From positions 1 to 64,000 of the forward strand of contig CAVUIK010000008.1 in assembly GCA_963741565.1 (NCBI GenBank): a DNA stretch of 64,000 nt, written 5' to 3'. Source of the DNA: Ga0077555 sp963741565. GTDB lineage: Bacteria > Pseudomonadota > Alphaproteobacteria > Rhizobiales > Hyphomicrobiaceae. This document shows, in pieces, positions 54,682 through 64,000 of this stretch; positions within the stretch are counted from its first letter, which is position 1, and every line of letters starts with the position of its first letter. Position numbers and translations under genes: made by a program. The notes below the pieces were generated by a model that saw only the letters and a list, made by a program, of their open reading frames with translations, did not search any database and was not told the DNA's origin.

Positions 54682-57600
54682 CTAGCCCCTGGCCGCCTCA
54701 ATCTCGCGCATCGCGGCGGCGTCACGGGCGGACAAGTCCGGGAAGGCCGGGTCCGAACCGACATCCGTGGTGTAGCGCCACGAGCGCGCGCATTTCGTGC
54801 CGGCGGCCCGCGTGGGGACGACGGCGATCAGGACATCGCTGGCAATCTCCATGAATGCGGACGTGTCGCCATTCGCATCGCGGGGCGGCAAGCCATGCAC
54901 CAATTCAGCTCCGCTGGTTATGCATACCTCAGAAAGGTCAGTTTCCTTGACTGCATCGAACAGGAATTGATCCTTGATGTAGATCGTTGGCGCCGCTTCC
55001 AGCGAAGAGCCGATCCGCTTCGCCGCCCGCTCGATCTCGAGCGCGCCCGTCACCACTGAGCGCACGCGCCGGATCTTGTCCCATTTGGCGTCGAGCGCGT
55101 CGTTGCGCCAATCGGCGGGGATGACCGGGAAGGTTTCGAGGTGCACCGAGCGCGTCTCATCACTCCCGTAACGCGCGAGCCAGAGACTCCTCGGCCGTGA
55201 AGACCAAAATAGGGGCCAGCCACACCGTGGTGCACCGGAAGATATGCTCGACGCATTGCAACGCGGCGCGGCGCTTCAGGCTCGACGGTGGCTCGCAATA
55301 GAGCGCATCCTTGCGGATATCAAAATAGAAGGCGGATAGCTCGGTGTTCATAAACTGAGAGAGTGCCGTCACCACGCGACTGTAGTCGTACTCGGCATAG
55401 GCTTTGCTGATCAGCACATCCAGTTCGGCGAGGCGATGCAGCATCAGCCGTTCCAGCTCGGGCATGTCCTTCGCGGCCACCGCTTGGCTGGGATCATAGT
55501 GCCCGAGCGTGCCGAGCATCCAGCGCAGCGTATTGCGGATCTTCCGGTAGTTGTCGGAGAACGTTTTCAGGATCTCGGGGCCAATGCGCAGATCGTCGGA
55601 ATAGTCCGACGAGGCAACCCACAGGCGCAGAATGTCGGCGCCGGACGCCTTGATCACGTCCTGCGGCGCGGTGACGTTGCCGACCGACTTCGACATCTTC
55701 TGCCCCTTCTCGTCGAGGCAGAACCCATGCGTGAGCACGACGTCATAGGGCGCGCGGCCGCGCGTGCCGGAACTTTCGATCAGCGAGGAGTGGAACCAGC
55801 CGCGATGCTGATCCGAACCTTCGAGATACATGACGCGGTCGCGGCCGCCGTCGACGATACGCTTGAATCCGGCGAGCCCCGGGAAGTGCACGGCATCCTC
55901 GAGCACGTAGGTGTGCGTGGAGCCTGAATCGAACCACACATCGAGAACATCGTTGATCTTCTCGTAGTGCGCGGGATCGTAGTCGGGCTTCAGGAAGCGT
56001 GCGCCGTCAGCGTCGGAGAACCAGGCGTCGGCACCTTCGGCGTACATGGCGTCGTAGATGCGCTTGTTAACGCGCGGGTCATTGAGCACCTCGTTGGTGC
56101 CCTTTTTCACGAACACGGTGATCGGAACGCCCCAGGCGCGCTGGCGCGAGACCACCCAGTCGGGCTTCGCCTCGATCATGCCGCGGATGCGGTTCTCACC
56201 CGATGCCGGCACCCATTCGGTTTCTCGGATCGACTGTAGCGAGACCTCGCGCAGCGTCACCGGGTTGCATTGGTTGGTTCTTGCCAGTGCGCGCGCAGTC
56301 TCTGCGGGAGCGTCGCGGGCGGTACGTGCGCCGACTTTCTCGATGTGCTCGACTGCCTTGTCCATGTGGATGAACCACTGCGGCGTGTTGCGGAAGATCA
56401 CCGGCTTCTTCGAGCGCCAGGAGTGCGGATACTGATGCTTCAAGCGTCCGCGCGCGACCATCATGCCGGCCGCCGCGAGCGCCTTGATCACCGCGTCGTT
56501 GGCTTTGCCCTTCTCGCCCTTGTCGGTGATGACGCGCTCGCCCTCGAAGCCCGGCGCGTCCTTGGTATAGGCGCCGTTCTCGTCGACGGTGTAGGGGATC
56601 TCGGTCGGATGCCGCGCGCGTCGCAGCTCTGCGTCGTCTCACGCCGTCCAGATGTCGAAGTCCTCGCGGCCATGCCCGGGCGCCGTGTGCACGAAGCCCG
56701 TGCCGGCGTCGTCCGTCACATGATCGCCGTCGAGCAGGGGCACGTCGAACTGAGTACCGCTCTGAGCGCCTGGTCGGCAGAGGGATGGGCAACACAGTGA
56801 CATTCGTCAGTGCCTTAGTATCGACCAGTTCCACCAGCTTGTAAGCCCGTCTGACTCGATCTTTGCAGCTTTCATCACATCGGCGCGCGAGTTTCGTCGG
56901 CAATGATCAATTTCTCTCCGACTTCAAGCCCAATTTTCCTCGGGCGCATGCGTGACTCGATAGAGCCCGTAGGTGATCTCGTCGAGTGAAGCAGATCGCG
57001 CGGTTGCCCGGGCAGGGTCCACGGAGTCGTCGTCCAGATAACGACACTTGCGCCTGCCAATCCTGACAAGCGTAGTGGGCTTTGCCGCCAGGCGTCTGAA
57101 CAGGACGCAATTGCGGACGCACCGGAAACTTCACCCAGACCATATCGCTCTGGTAGTCCTGGTACTCGACCTCGGCTTCGGCCAGCGCGGTCTTTTCGAC
57201 GACCGACCACATCACCGGCTTCGAGCCACGGTAAAGCTGACCCGTCTCGGCGAACTTCATCAATTCACGCGCGATCTGCGCTTCGGCCGGAAACGTCATT
57301 GTCGAATAGGGATGTGCCCAGTCGCCCTCGACGCCGAGCCGCTTGAACTCCTCGCGTTGCACGTTCAGCCAATGCTCGGCGAAGGCGCGGCACTCCTGCC
57401 GGAACGCCTTCACGGCGGCCGGATCCTTCAGGTTCGGCTTCGCCTTGCCTTTGGCCATGTAGTCTTCCTCGATCTTCCACTCGATCGGGAGGCCGTGGCA
57501 GTCCCAGCCCGGTACATAGTTGCTATCGAAGCCCAGCATCTGCTGTGAGCGCGTGACAAGATCCTTCAGGATCTTGTTCAGCGCATGCCCGATGTGGATG

Positions 57601-57839
57601 TTGCCGTTGGCGTAGGGTGGGCCGTCGTGCAGCGTGAAGCGGGGCCGGCCCTTCGAGGCGGTCCGCAGCTTGTCGTAGAGGCCGATCCGGGCCCAGCGCT
57701 CGAGCAGCGTCGGCTCCATGGCGGGCAGCCCCGCGCGCATTGGAAAATCGGTCTTTGGCAGGAACAGGGTCTGGCCCCAATCGCGGCCAGATGTGGCACG
57801 ATCGGACGCTGCACCGGCGGCGGCTGGTTTGTCGGTCAT
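54682..57839 (-). pseudogene. ileS: Isoleucyl-tRNA synthetase IleS with several frame disruptions
   Basis: Start ATG 57839. The HIGH motif region (GNIHIGHALNK) and the N-terminal catalytic part are intact to about 57100. Between 57100 and 56640 the editing domain changes frame several times: WTTTPWTLPG, then EITYGLYRVTHAPEENWA, then LIIADE, then PLLDGDHVTDDAGTGFVHT. An in-frame TGA lies at 56639-56641. The KMSKS motif (KGQKMSKSVGN) and the anticodon-binding part are intact. A final shift near 55185 separates EES from WLARYGSDETRSVHLE, and the gene ends at 54682. IleS is essential, so the damage is likely an assembly error unless a second copy exists elsewhere. Confidence 0.9.
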
Positions 57840-58070
57840 AAGGTGTATCGCGAAAAGAGGGTTGGGCTGCATGACGCGCAGCAGACGACAGCTGGCACTC
57901 CGGCGCCCTTAAGCGACCGGTCCACTAATTCGCACACTTGACGATATTATCTGGCCTGACTGCATGGCGATGGTTGTACGGAGACGCGGGGCGCAATTCA
58001 ACCGGCAAACGCGCGCGTCCACCCGTCGCGGTATCGGTCGACACACCTCCGCAGCAATACTGAACGAACA

Positions 58071-59021
58071 TCAGGTGGGGGACGCTTGGGCCAAAATTTG
58101 CCGTGTCCGCGCCACGTCGTCGTCGAGTTGCGCCACCAGCGCTTCGACACTCTCGAATTTCTTGTCCGCGCGGATGAAATCGACGAACGAGACCTCGATC
58201 TCACGGCCGTAGAGATCGCCTTTGAAATCGATCAGAAACACCTCGAGCACGGGCGCGCCGTGATCGAAGGTTGGCCTGGTTCCGAGATAGGCCGCGCCGT
58301 CGTAGCGTTTGCCGTGGACGTCGACGTAGACGGCGTAGATGCCATGCGCGAGCGTCGTCCCGGCGGTGAGCTTCAGGTTGGCGGTCGGGTAGCCCATACC
58401 GGTTCCCTTCTTGAACCCACCGACGACCTCGCCCCGGACCGCCCAGCAGTGACCAAGCATTTCGGCCGCGCCCTTCACATCGCCGAGCGCAATTTCGGCG
58501 CGGATGGCACTCGACGACACCGCCTCGCCGCCTTCAGCCACCGGCGCAATGACGCTGACGCCGAAGCCCATCTCGGCGGCCGCCCGCTGCATGACTTCTG
58601 GCGTGCCGCTGCGCGCCTTCCCGAAGAAGAAATCGTAGCCGATCACGACATGGCGCACCCCCAGGCCCGCGACCAGCACCTGCTCGATGAACTCGTCGGC
58701 GGTAAAACCCGCCAGTCGCTTGTCGAAGGGGATGACGACGGCCATGTCGAGGCCGTAGCGCTCGAAATGCGCGAGTTTCTGCGGCAGCGTGGTCAGGCGG
58801 AAGTGCGGGCGGTCAGGATGGAAAAACTCGCGCGGATGCGGCTCGAACACGATGACACCGGCGAGATGCGATACCCCATGCCGGGTGGATGCGTTGGCAC
58901 GTTCGCGCGCTCGCGCAATCAACGCTTGATGGCCGAGATGGACCCCGTCGAAATTGCCGATCGCCAACGCCGCGCCGCGCAACTCCTTGGGGACGTGATC
59001 GTATCCGTGGAAGACGTGCAT
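58071..59021 (-). CDS. ribF: Bifunctional riboflavin kinase/FAD synthetase
   Basis: A 316-residue protein with an N-terminal nucleotidyltransferase domain (AIGNFDGVHLGHQALI, then SSSAIRAEIALGDV) and a C-terminal riboflavin kinase domain (GMGYPTANL and EVFLIDFKGDLYG). It makes FMN and FAD. I start at ATG 59021, giving MHVFHGYDHVP; an upstream ATG adds 11 residues. It lies upstream of ileS on the same strand, as is usual in alphaproteobacteria. Confidence 0.94.
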   Translation of the reverse strand: MHVFHGYDHVPKELRGAALAIGNFDGVHLGHQALIARARERANASTRHGVSHLAGVIVFEPHPREFFHPDRPHFRLTTLPQKLAHFERYGLDMAVVIPFDKRLAGFTADEFIEQVLVAGLGVRHVVIGYDFFFGKARSGTPEVMQRAAAEMGFGVSVIAPVAEGGEAVSSSAIRAEIALGDVKGAAEMLGHCWAVRGEVVGGFKKGTGMGYPTANLKLTAGTTLAHGIYAVYVDVHGKRYDGAAYLGTRPTFDHGAPVLEVFLIDFKGDLYGREIEVSFVDFIRADKKFESVEALVAQLDDDVARTRQILAQASPT

Positions 59022-59121
59022 GGGTGTGGCGATTAGTTTCCGGGAATAGGTCAAAGGCGCAGTCGAACAACTGCCACCTATTTCTATAGCCTATTCCCCG
59101 TCGCCTGGAAGCTGATCGCGG

Positions 59122-59562
59122 TCAAGCCTTCGGGCGGCCCGGCACCATCAGGATGGCCTCGCCTTCCAGCACCACCTTATCGCCAACCGCGCAGGAACAG
59201 TCGAAGCGCGCACGTCGCTTGGCCGGAAGCAGCTCGACCAGCTTGACCTTGGCGATCACGCGGTCACCGATTTTCACCGGACCGCGAAAATTGAGCGTCT
59301 GCGAAACGTAGATGGCGCCGGGGCCGGGCAATTCGATACCGAAGACCGCTGAAATGTAGCCCGCTGTCAGCATGCCATGCGAAATGCGCTCCTTGAACAT
59401 CGTCTTGGCGGCATAAGCGGCATCGAGGTGAACCGGGTTCTTGTCACCCGTGATATCTGCAAACGTCACGATGTCGCTTTCCGACACTGTCTTCGCGAAC
59501 GACGCTTCCATGCCGAGCTGTAGGTCTTCGAAGTGATAGGCCGTGCGTGAGATCACCGTCAT
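59122..59562 (-). CDS. MaoC-family (R)-specific enoyl-CoA hydratase
   Basis: A 146-residue single hot-dog domain with the hydratase-2 motif ITGDKNPVHLD (catalytic Asp and His) followed by ERISHGML. It resembles PhaJ, which supplies (R)-3-hydroxyacyl-CoA for polyhydroxyalkanoate synthesis. I start at ATG 59562. It sits before ribF with about 100 bp between them. Confidence 0.9.
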   Translation of the reverse strand: MTVISRTAYHFEDLQLGMEASFAKTVSESDIVTFADITGDKNPVHLDAAYAAKTMFKERISHGMLTAGYISAVFGIELPGPGAIYVSQTLNFRGPVKIGDRVIAKVKLVELLPAKRRARFDCSCAVGDKVVLEGEAILMVPGRPKA

Positions 59563-59890
59563 TTTTGATTTCCGTCGCTGTGATGGCCCTAGATCGAGCC
59601 CGTTGTTGCACCCGCCATGCCGCACCGCATCATCACTTGCGAATCAGTGCGCCGCAACAACGGCGTAGCCGCAGGGGCTGAGGGATATCTGTTTTCCCCT
59701 ACTGGACGTGATCTTTTTGCCAGCGCTGACCGCCCTCGCCATGCACATGCAATCTTAGGTAGATATTTCAGCATCGCGGCAGCTGGTTGCTGTTTTTCCG
59801 CAGGATGGCTATATGGTGCCGAGATCCCCTTTTCCCCTCATGAAGACGCTCCTGCCGGGATGCACCCGGGCAGGATGGAAGGCAAGGTAT

Positions 59891-60658
59891 ATGAGCGACC
59901 GCAAACCATTGATGCCCAAGGCAACCGCCGTGTGGCTCGTCGAAAACACGTCCCTGAGCTTCGACCAGATCGCCGAGTTCTGCGGTCTCCACAATCTCGA
60001 GGTGAAAGGCATTGCCGACGGCGACGTTGCGCAAGGCATCAAAGGGATGGACCCTATTGCATCCGGCCAGCTGACGCGCGAAGAGATCGGGAAGGCCGAG
60101 AGCCGTCAGACCTATCGCCTGAAGGTGGCCGAAGCCAAAGTCGAGATGCCCGCCGTCAAGACCAAGCGGGGGCCCCGATATACGCCCGTCTCGCGCCGCC
60201 AAGACCGGCCGAACGCGGTGCTTTGGCTGTTGCGCAATCATCCGGAGTTGAAGGATAGCCAGATCATGCGCCTGGTCGGCACGACCAAGCCGACGATTGC
60301 CGCCATTCGCGACCGGTCACACTGGAACTCGGCCAATCTCGGACCGCAAGATCCGGTGACACTCGGGCTCTGCTCGCAAATCGATCTCGACAATGAGGTC
60401 AAGAAGGGCGCCAAGCGCGTACCGGCAGCGACGGCCGTGGTCGTGTCCGAAGGACCTGAGCGCGCAGGAACGCTGCTGCCGGCCTCCGAGACCGTGCCGG
60501 GCCTGGGCGCACAGCCTGATGTCGGGTTCCCCGAACCATCGATGGCCGACGAGGAAGCTGCGGCCAAGGCCCAGATCGCCGAGGAGGACAGCCGCGTGTT
60601 CGCCAAGCTGCAACAGTTGACACGGCCGACGGAGCCCGAAGCCGAGTCACACGACTGA
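59891..60658 (+). CDS. trcR: DUF1013 cell-cycle transcriptional regulator TrcR
   Basis: A 255-residue protein of the alphaproteobacteria-specific DUF1013 family. It starts MPKATAVWLVENTSLSFDQ, then has FCGLHNLEVKGIADG and a second helical segment with RLVGTTKPTIAAIRDRSHW. TrcR is a cell-cycle-linked transcription regulator in Caulobacter-type bacteria. Unlike typical members, the C-terminal 80 residues are an Ala/Glu/Pro-rich extension. I start at ATG 59891, with AAGG upstream. It is divergent from the maoC gene. Confidence 0.85.
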   Translation: MSDRKPLMPKATAVWLVENTSLSFDQIAEFCGLHNLEVKGIADGDVAQGIKGMDPIASGQLTREEIGKAESRQTYRLKVAEAKVEMPAVKTKRGPRYTPVSRRQDRPNAVLWLLRNHPELKDSQIMRLVGTTKPTIAAIRDRSHWNSANLGPQDPVTLGLCSQIDLDNEVKKGAKRVPAATAVVVSEGPERAGTLLPASETVPGLGAQPDVGFPEPSMADEEAAAKAQIAEEDSRVFAKLQQLTRPTEPEAESHD

Positions 60659-60698
60659 ATCTCAGCGCACCGCGATGAGGCTGGCCATGGAGCCAGCT

Positions 60699-60714
60699 GC
60701 CGGGCGTGCCCGGC
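60699..60714. other. GC-rich hairpin between convergent trcR and spermidine-synthase-like genes
   Basis: GCCGGG and CCCGGC around CGTG form a short, strong hairpin between the two convergent stop codons. There is no T-run on either side. It may help end transcription but cannot be called a standard terminator. Confidence 0.3.
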
Positions 60715-60729
60715 GCGCAATAGCTGCGC

Positions 60730-63321
60730 TCACTCGTTGATCTTCAGTTTTGACAGGAACGGACCGATCACGTCCGAGTAGTCGTCGGTCCAAGCACGCA
60801 GACCTTTTGCATCGAGTTCGCGCACATCGCTCAAGCCGCGGAATGGCTCGAGCGCGGCTTCCGTCTTGGCGAATACAGCGATCGTCGAGCTGGTCGAGCC
60901 ATAGCCGCCATCCGCCGTATCGTCCGAGACAATCAAGCCATAGGCCCCCGGGACCAACTTGGCCGTCGCACCGAGTACGCTGTCGAGATCGAGGTAGCGA
61001 TTGGAAATGTGCAGCACGGCAACGCCGTTCGGGCTAATCTTGTCGAGGTAAAGTTGCAGCGCCTCCGCCGTCATCAAGTGGATGGGCACGGCGTCAGACG
61101 AGAATGCATCAACGATGATGAGATCAAAGCCGCCGCTCGGCTCCTTAGCCATGGTCAGGCGCGCGTCGCCAATGACGATGTCAGGCGGCGACGGCTGGCA
61201 GTTGGCGAGATAGCTGAAATTCTCCACGTCCGAGGCGATCTTGACCATCAGCGGATCGATCTCGAAGAAGCGCCAGCTCTCGCCCTCGGCGGCATGGCAT
61301 GCGAGCGAGCCTGATCCCAAACCGATAACGCCGAAGCGCTTGGTGCCGCCGGCCTCGCTCACGTGCTCGCGGATCAACTCGACGGACCGGGCCATCGGAC
61401 TGGTCGGGTGGTAGTAGGTCGCCGGCGACGTATCGAGCACGTATTCGCCCTTGTCGTCCCGCACCTTCTGCGCGCCGTGCAGCGTCGTGCCGTGCATCAG
61501 AACGTTGTAATCGCCAGCCATGTAGACACGGTAGATGCCGAAGTAGCTGCGCTCGGCCTCGGAGCGGCGCACGCCGGACGGCAGCAGAACGACGGCGGCG
61601 CACATACCGAGCGCGGCAATCAGCTGGCGCGGTGGGAAGCGCCAGGCAAGCAGTAAGGTGGCCGCAAACAGCGCCGCGATCACCGGTGCGCCGCCGAACG
61701 ACAACGACTGCTCGCGCAGCCACATGTAACCGGCCACCGGCAAGGTAATCCACCAGGCCGCACCGGGAACACCATCGGTGCCAATGCGCGGCAGCCGCAC
61801 GATCAGATGCGGGAGCCAGATGACAGCAAGAATGACGCCCGCAATAAGCAGCCACAACGTCATCAGGTCGTCGCGTCGTTCCCACTTGAAATCCACATTG
61901 AGGGCGCCCGGACGGCACGCCATCGTCAAAGCGAGCAGGATCGGATACTCGAACACCTCGGAGAACAGTTTGGGCGCGATCAGAGCCGCGAACAGGCCGC
62001 CGAGGACGCCGCCAAACGACATCCAGAGATAGAACTCGGTGAGATGACGCGAATCGGGGCGCGCGTCGTAGAGCGTGCGGTGGGCAACCATGGTCGCCGC
62101 GAAAAACACAGCGATGCCGGTGGCGGCGGAGATGAACCAGCTCTCGAAGCGCGTCTGCGACAAGGCCAGAAGGCCGATCACGACGGCCGCCAGGTGCACG
62201 CCGCGCATCCAGGCCATGGCCGGACGCCGCGACAGGCTCATGAGGCCGAGCACCGCCAGACCTGCAAACGCGCCGGCAATAAGGGGCATCTTCATCGACG
62301 GTTCGGCCTGATAGATGCGTTCGGCAACAAACTTCCAGCCGGCGGCAAACCCGAGACCCACCAGAATGGCGACCGGGATGGCCACGATCGGCTTGTCGCG
62401 GAATACCAGCACGAACGTCAGCAGATAGAGCGCCAGCGGCAGCACCCAAAGCAGCGGCGCCGAGGCGACGTCCATCGTGACGTGGTTGGTAAACGCCGTC
62501 AGCAGGGCGGACGGCACCAGCGCCAGCCCGACCCAGCGGGCGCGCTGGCCCCAGTCCGGCCGATTGTGATCATCGGCCTGCGCGCGATGGACTTCCGCGG
62601 CTTCCTCGGCAACCGTCGGCTCGGCGCCGGTCGCAGCGCGGCGCGCGACCAGAAAAGAAGCAGCGAGCGCGGCAATCAGAGCTACGAACCCGATGGTCCA
62701 CATCCAGCTCAGCGATTTGAGCCCAAACGCCGGCTCGAGCACCAGCGGATAGGCAAGCAGCACGAGCAAGCTGCCGAGATTGCTGGCGCCATAGAGGAAA
62801 TAGGGATCATCGCGGTGCGGATGCCCGGACTTGGCAAACCACGCCTGCAGCAACGGAGCATTGGCGGCGACGGCAAAAAACGGCAACCCGACGGCAACGG
62901 CGAAGAGGCCAAGCTGCCACAAATAGGGCTCGCCTGGCGGGGGCTCGCCAAAACCCTTCGGCAAACCGATCGGCAGCACGAGAAGGGCCGCTGCGCAGAC
63001 GCCGAGATGAATGAGGCCGCCGGTCTTGGCCGGCACGTAGCGGATCAGAAAGTGGGCATAGCAGTAGCCGGCCAGCAATGCCGCCTGGAAAAACAGCATG
63101 GCGACCGCCCACACCGACGGCGCGCCGCCGAGCACGGGCAGCACCATCTTGGCGAACATCGGCTGCACGGCAAACAGCAGGACTGCCGACAAGAACGTTG
63201 TCAGCGTAAACAGCCACAGCGTTTGTTGCCAGGCTGGGCCAGCGGCACCTTGCCCCTGCGCCCCAACCGGCCGGCCTTGAACTGCCCCTGCCGAGGCGCG
63301 CTCCAAACTCTTGTCCTGCAC
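60730..63321 (-). CDS. Fused multi-pass membrane/spermidine-synthase-like protein
   Basis: The 863-residue protein has about 16-18 membrane segments in its first 600 residues. A C-terminal Rossmann methyltransferase-like domain of the spermidine synthase family follows: FGVIGLGSGSLACHA, FFEIDPLM, VIGDARLTM and IIVDAFSSDAVP. It lacks clear polyamine-binding residues, so the activity is uncertain. Such proteins are widespread in bacteria and are usually annotated fused MFS/spermidine synthase. Confidence 0.88.
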   Translation of the reverse strand: MQDKSLERASAGAVQGRPVGAQGQGAAGPAWQQTLWLFTLTTFLSAVLLFAVQPMFAKMVLPVLGGAPSVWAVAMLFFQAALLAGYCYAHFLIRYVPAKTGGLIHLGVCAAALLVLPIGLPKGFGEPPPGEPYLWQLGLFAVAVGLPFFAVAANAPLLQAWFAKSGHPHRDDPYFLYGASNLGSLLVLLAYPLVLEPAFGLKSLSWMWTIGFVALIAALAASFLVARRAATGAEPTVAEEAAEVHRAQADDHNRPDWGQRARWVGLALVPSALLTAFTNHVTMDVASAPLLWVLPLALYLLTFVLVFRDKPIVAIPVAILVGLGFAAGWKFVAERIYQAEPSMKMPLIAGAFAGLAVLGLMSLSRRPAMAWMRGVHLAAVVIGLLALSQTRFESWFISAATGIAVFFAATMVAHRTLYDARPDSRHLTEFYLWMSFGGVLGGLFAALIAPKLFSEVFEYPILLALTMACRPGALNVDFKWERRDDLMTLWLLIAGVILAVIWLPHLIVRLPRIGTDGVPGAAWWITLPVAGYMWLREQSLSFGGAPVIAALFAATLLLAWRFPPRQLIAALGMCAAVVLLPSGVRRSEAERSYFGIYRVYMAGDYNVLMHGTTLHGAQKVRDDKGEYVLDTSPATYYHPTSPMARSVELIREHVSEAGGTKRFGVIGLGSGSLACHAAEGESWRFFEIDPLMVKIASDVENFSYLANCQPSPPDIVIGDARLTMAKEPSGGFDLIIVDAFSSDAVPIHLMTAEALQLYLDKISPNGVAVLHISNRYLDLDSVLGATAKLVPGAYGLIVSDDTADGGYGSTSSTIAVFAKTEAALEPFRGLSDVRELDAKGLRAWTDDYSDVIGPFLSKLKINE

Positions 63322-63403
63322 TCAAAACTCCTCTGCCGGACCTGAACCGACGCCATATTGTGTCAGCTGAGGACCTTTTCGAGGCTGGGCCGCAACTATC
63401 GAA

Positions 63404-64000
63404 TTATACGGTTACCGCCTCGCCGATCTTCGGCACCAGGACGTTGTGCCCCTTCATTTCGGCCTGGAACTTGGATGCATCGGGATCGAGCATGCCGGCA
63501 AACGTCCCGTAATGGCAGGGCAGGATTGACCTGAACGAGAAGAACTTCTTGCAGGCGAAGGCCGCGGCCCGAGCCCCCATGGTAAACCGGTCGCCGATCG
63601 GGACGATGCCAACGTCTGGCTTGTGGAACTCGGCGATCAACTCCATGCCCGGGAACATGTCGGTATCGCCCATGTGGTAGACCGTGCGGCCTTCTTTGGC
63701 GCGAATGACGATGCCGTTCGGGTTGCCGAGGTAAGTCCCGCCGGACGACGACGAATGCAGCGCATCGACGAGCGTCAGGTCGAAATCGCCGCCATAAACG
63801 GTCCCACCGGTGTTCATCGGCTCGAGCTTCTCGGCGCCTTTGCCCTTCACATGCATGGCGAGCTCGAACGTTGCCAGCAGCGCTGCCCCCGTCGTCTTGC
63901 AGATCTCGCCGGCATCCCCGATGTGATCGTCGTGGCCATGTGACAGCGCCACGTGCGTGACGCCCGTGATTGCGGTCTCGAAAGGAACTCCGGATTTCTG
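63404..64000 (-). CDS. UPF0173 metal-dependent hydrolase (partial, start outside window)
   Basis: The frame is open to the window edge. It has the metallo-beta-lactamase-type motif ALSHGHDDHIGDAGE, followed by TVYHMGDTDMFPG and PCHYGTFAG. The C-terminus ends EAVTV. This is the UPF0173/UlaG-like group, about 225-235 residues long, so roughly 30-40 residues are missing at the start. The substrate is unknown. Confidence 0.9.
   Translation of the reverse strand, partial: QKSGVPFETAITGVTHVALSHGHDDHIGDAGEICKTTGAALLATFELAMHVKGKGAEKLEPMNTGGTVYGGDFDLTLVDALHSSSSGGTYLGNPNGIVIRAKEGRTVYHMGDTDMFPGMELIAEFHKPDVGIVPIGDRFTMGARAAAFACKKFFSFRSILPCHYGTFAGMLDPDASKFQAEMKGHNVLVPKIGEAVTV

Noticed and set aside
61807..63345. 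512-codon plus-strand frame opposite the spermidine-synthase-like gene
   Set aside because: The Gly/Arg/His/Gln-rich product is a mirror of a conserved membrane protein gene.

Overview
The window looks like chromosomal DNA of a free-living alphaproteobacterium of the Hyphomicrobiales (Rhizobiales) type. By eye it is GC-rich. The order lptC/A - lptB - rpoN - ptsN, a TrcR/DUF1013 cell-cycle regulator gene, an endonuclease-type mutL and alphaproteobacterial LexA half-site spacing all fit that group. No phage, insertion sequence, CRISPR array or rRNA gene is visible. Two tRNA genes are present: Arg(ACG) on the minus strand and Thr(GGT) on the plus strand.

Layout. 1-1.9 kb is a gene graveyard: the tail of a shikimate-kinase-like protein, a hydantoinase-B remnant, a head-on remnant of a substrate-binding protein, and a chimeric aminotransferase/SDR remnant. 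1.98-8.45 kb is a CoA-ester catabolic block: DUF35 protein, Cys-less thiolase-like aldolase, CoA-transferase, metallophosphoesterase and a double-domain CoA-transferase. A broken alpha/beta hydrolase and tRNA-Arg follow. 9.5-18.5 kb holds a small exported protein, YdcF, a nucleotidyltransferase, a biosynthetic-type thiolase, an SH3b protein, a TRAP transporter operon and a radical SAM gene with two tandem LexA boxes. 18.6-28.7 kb is core: tRNA-Thr, rnd, an LptC-LptA-LptA fusion, lptB, rpoN (frameshifted), ptsN, uppP, a GST, queG and an epimerase-like gene.

28.8-33.5 kb is the most unusual part. It contains an exported coiled-coil protein, a four-helix membrane protein, a fusion of an FHA phosphothreonine-binding domain to an FMO/N-hydroxylase-like flavoprotein, and a second FHA protein ending in a four-cysteine zinc site. 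I do not recognise this gene set as a described system. 33.7-37.6 kb is an acyl-CoA degradation cluster. 37.8 kb starts an RTX protein with 40 uninterrupted nonapeptides. 39.4-46 kb is catabolic again: MetE-like methyltransferase, signal-less binding protein, dihydroorotase-like amidohydrolase, FAD oxidoreductase, isochorismatase-like hydrolase and SDR. 46-64 kb returns to core functions: tspO (frameshifted), mutL, pgi, an M16 peptidase pair, lspA, ileS (heavily corrupted), ribF, maoC, trcR, a spermidine-synthase-like protein and a UPF0173 hydrolase.

Sequence quality matters here. dctP, rpoN, tspO, the alpha/beta hydrolase and ileS are each restored by removing single extra bases, mostly from short homopolymers. 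Several are housekeeping genes, so systematic base-insertion errors in the assembly are at least as likely as real gene decay.
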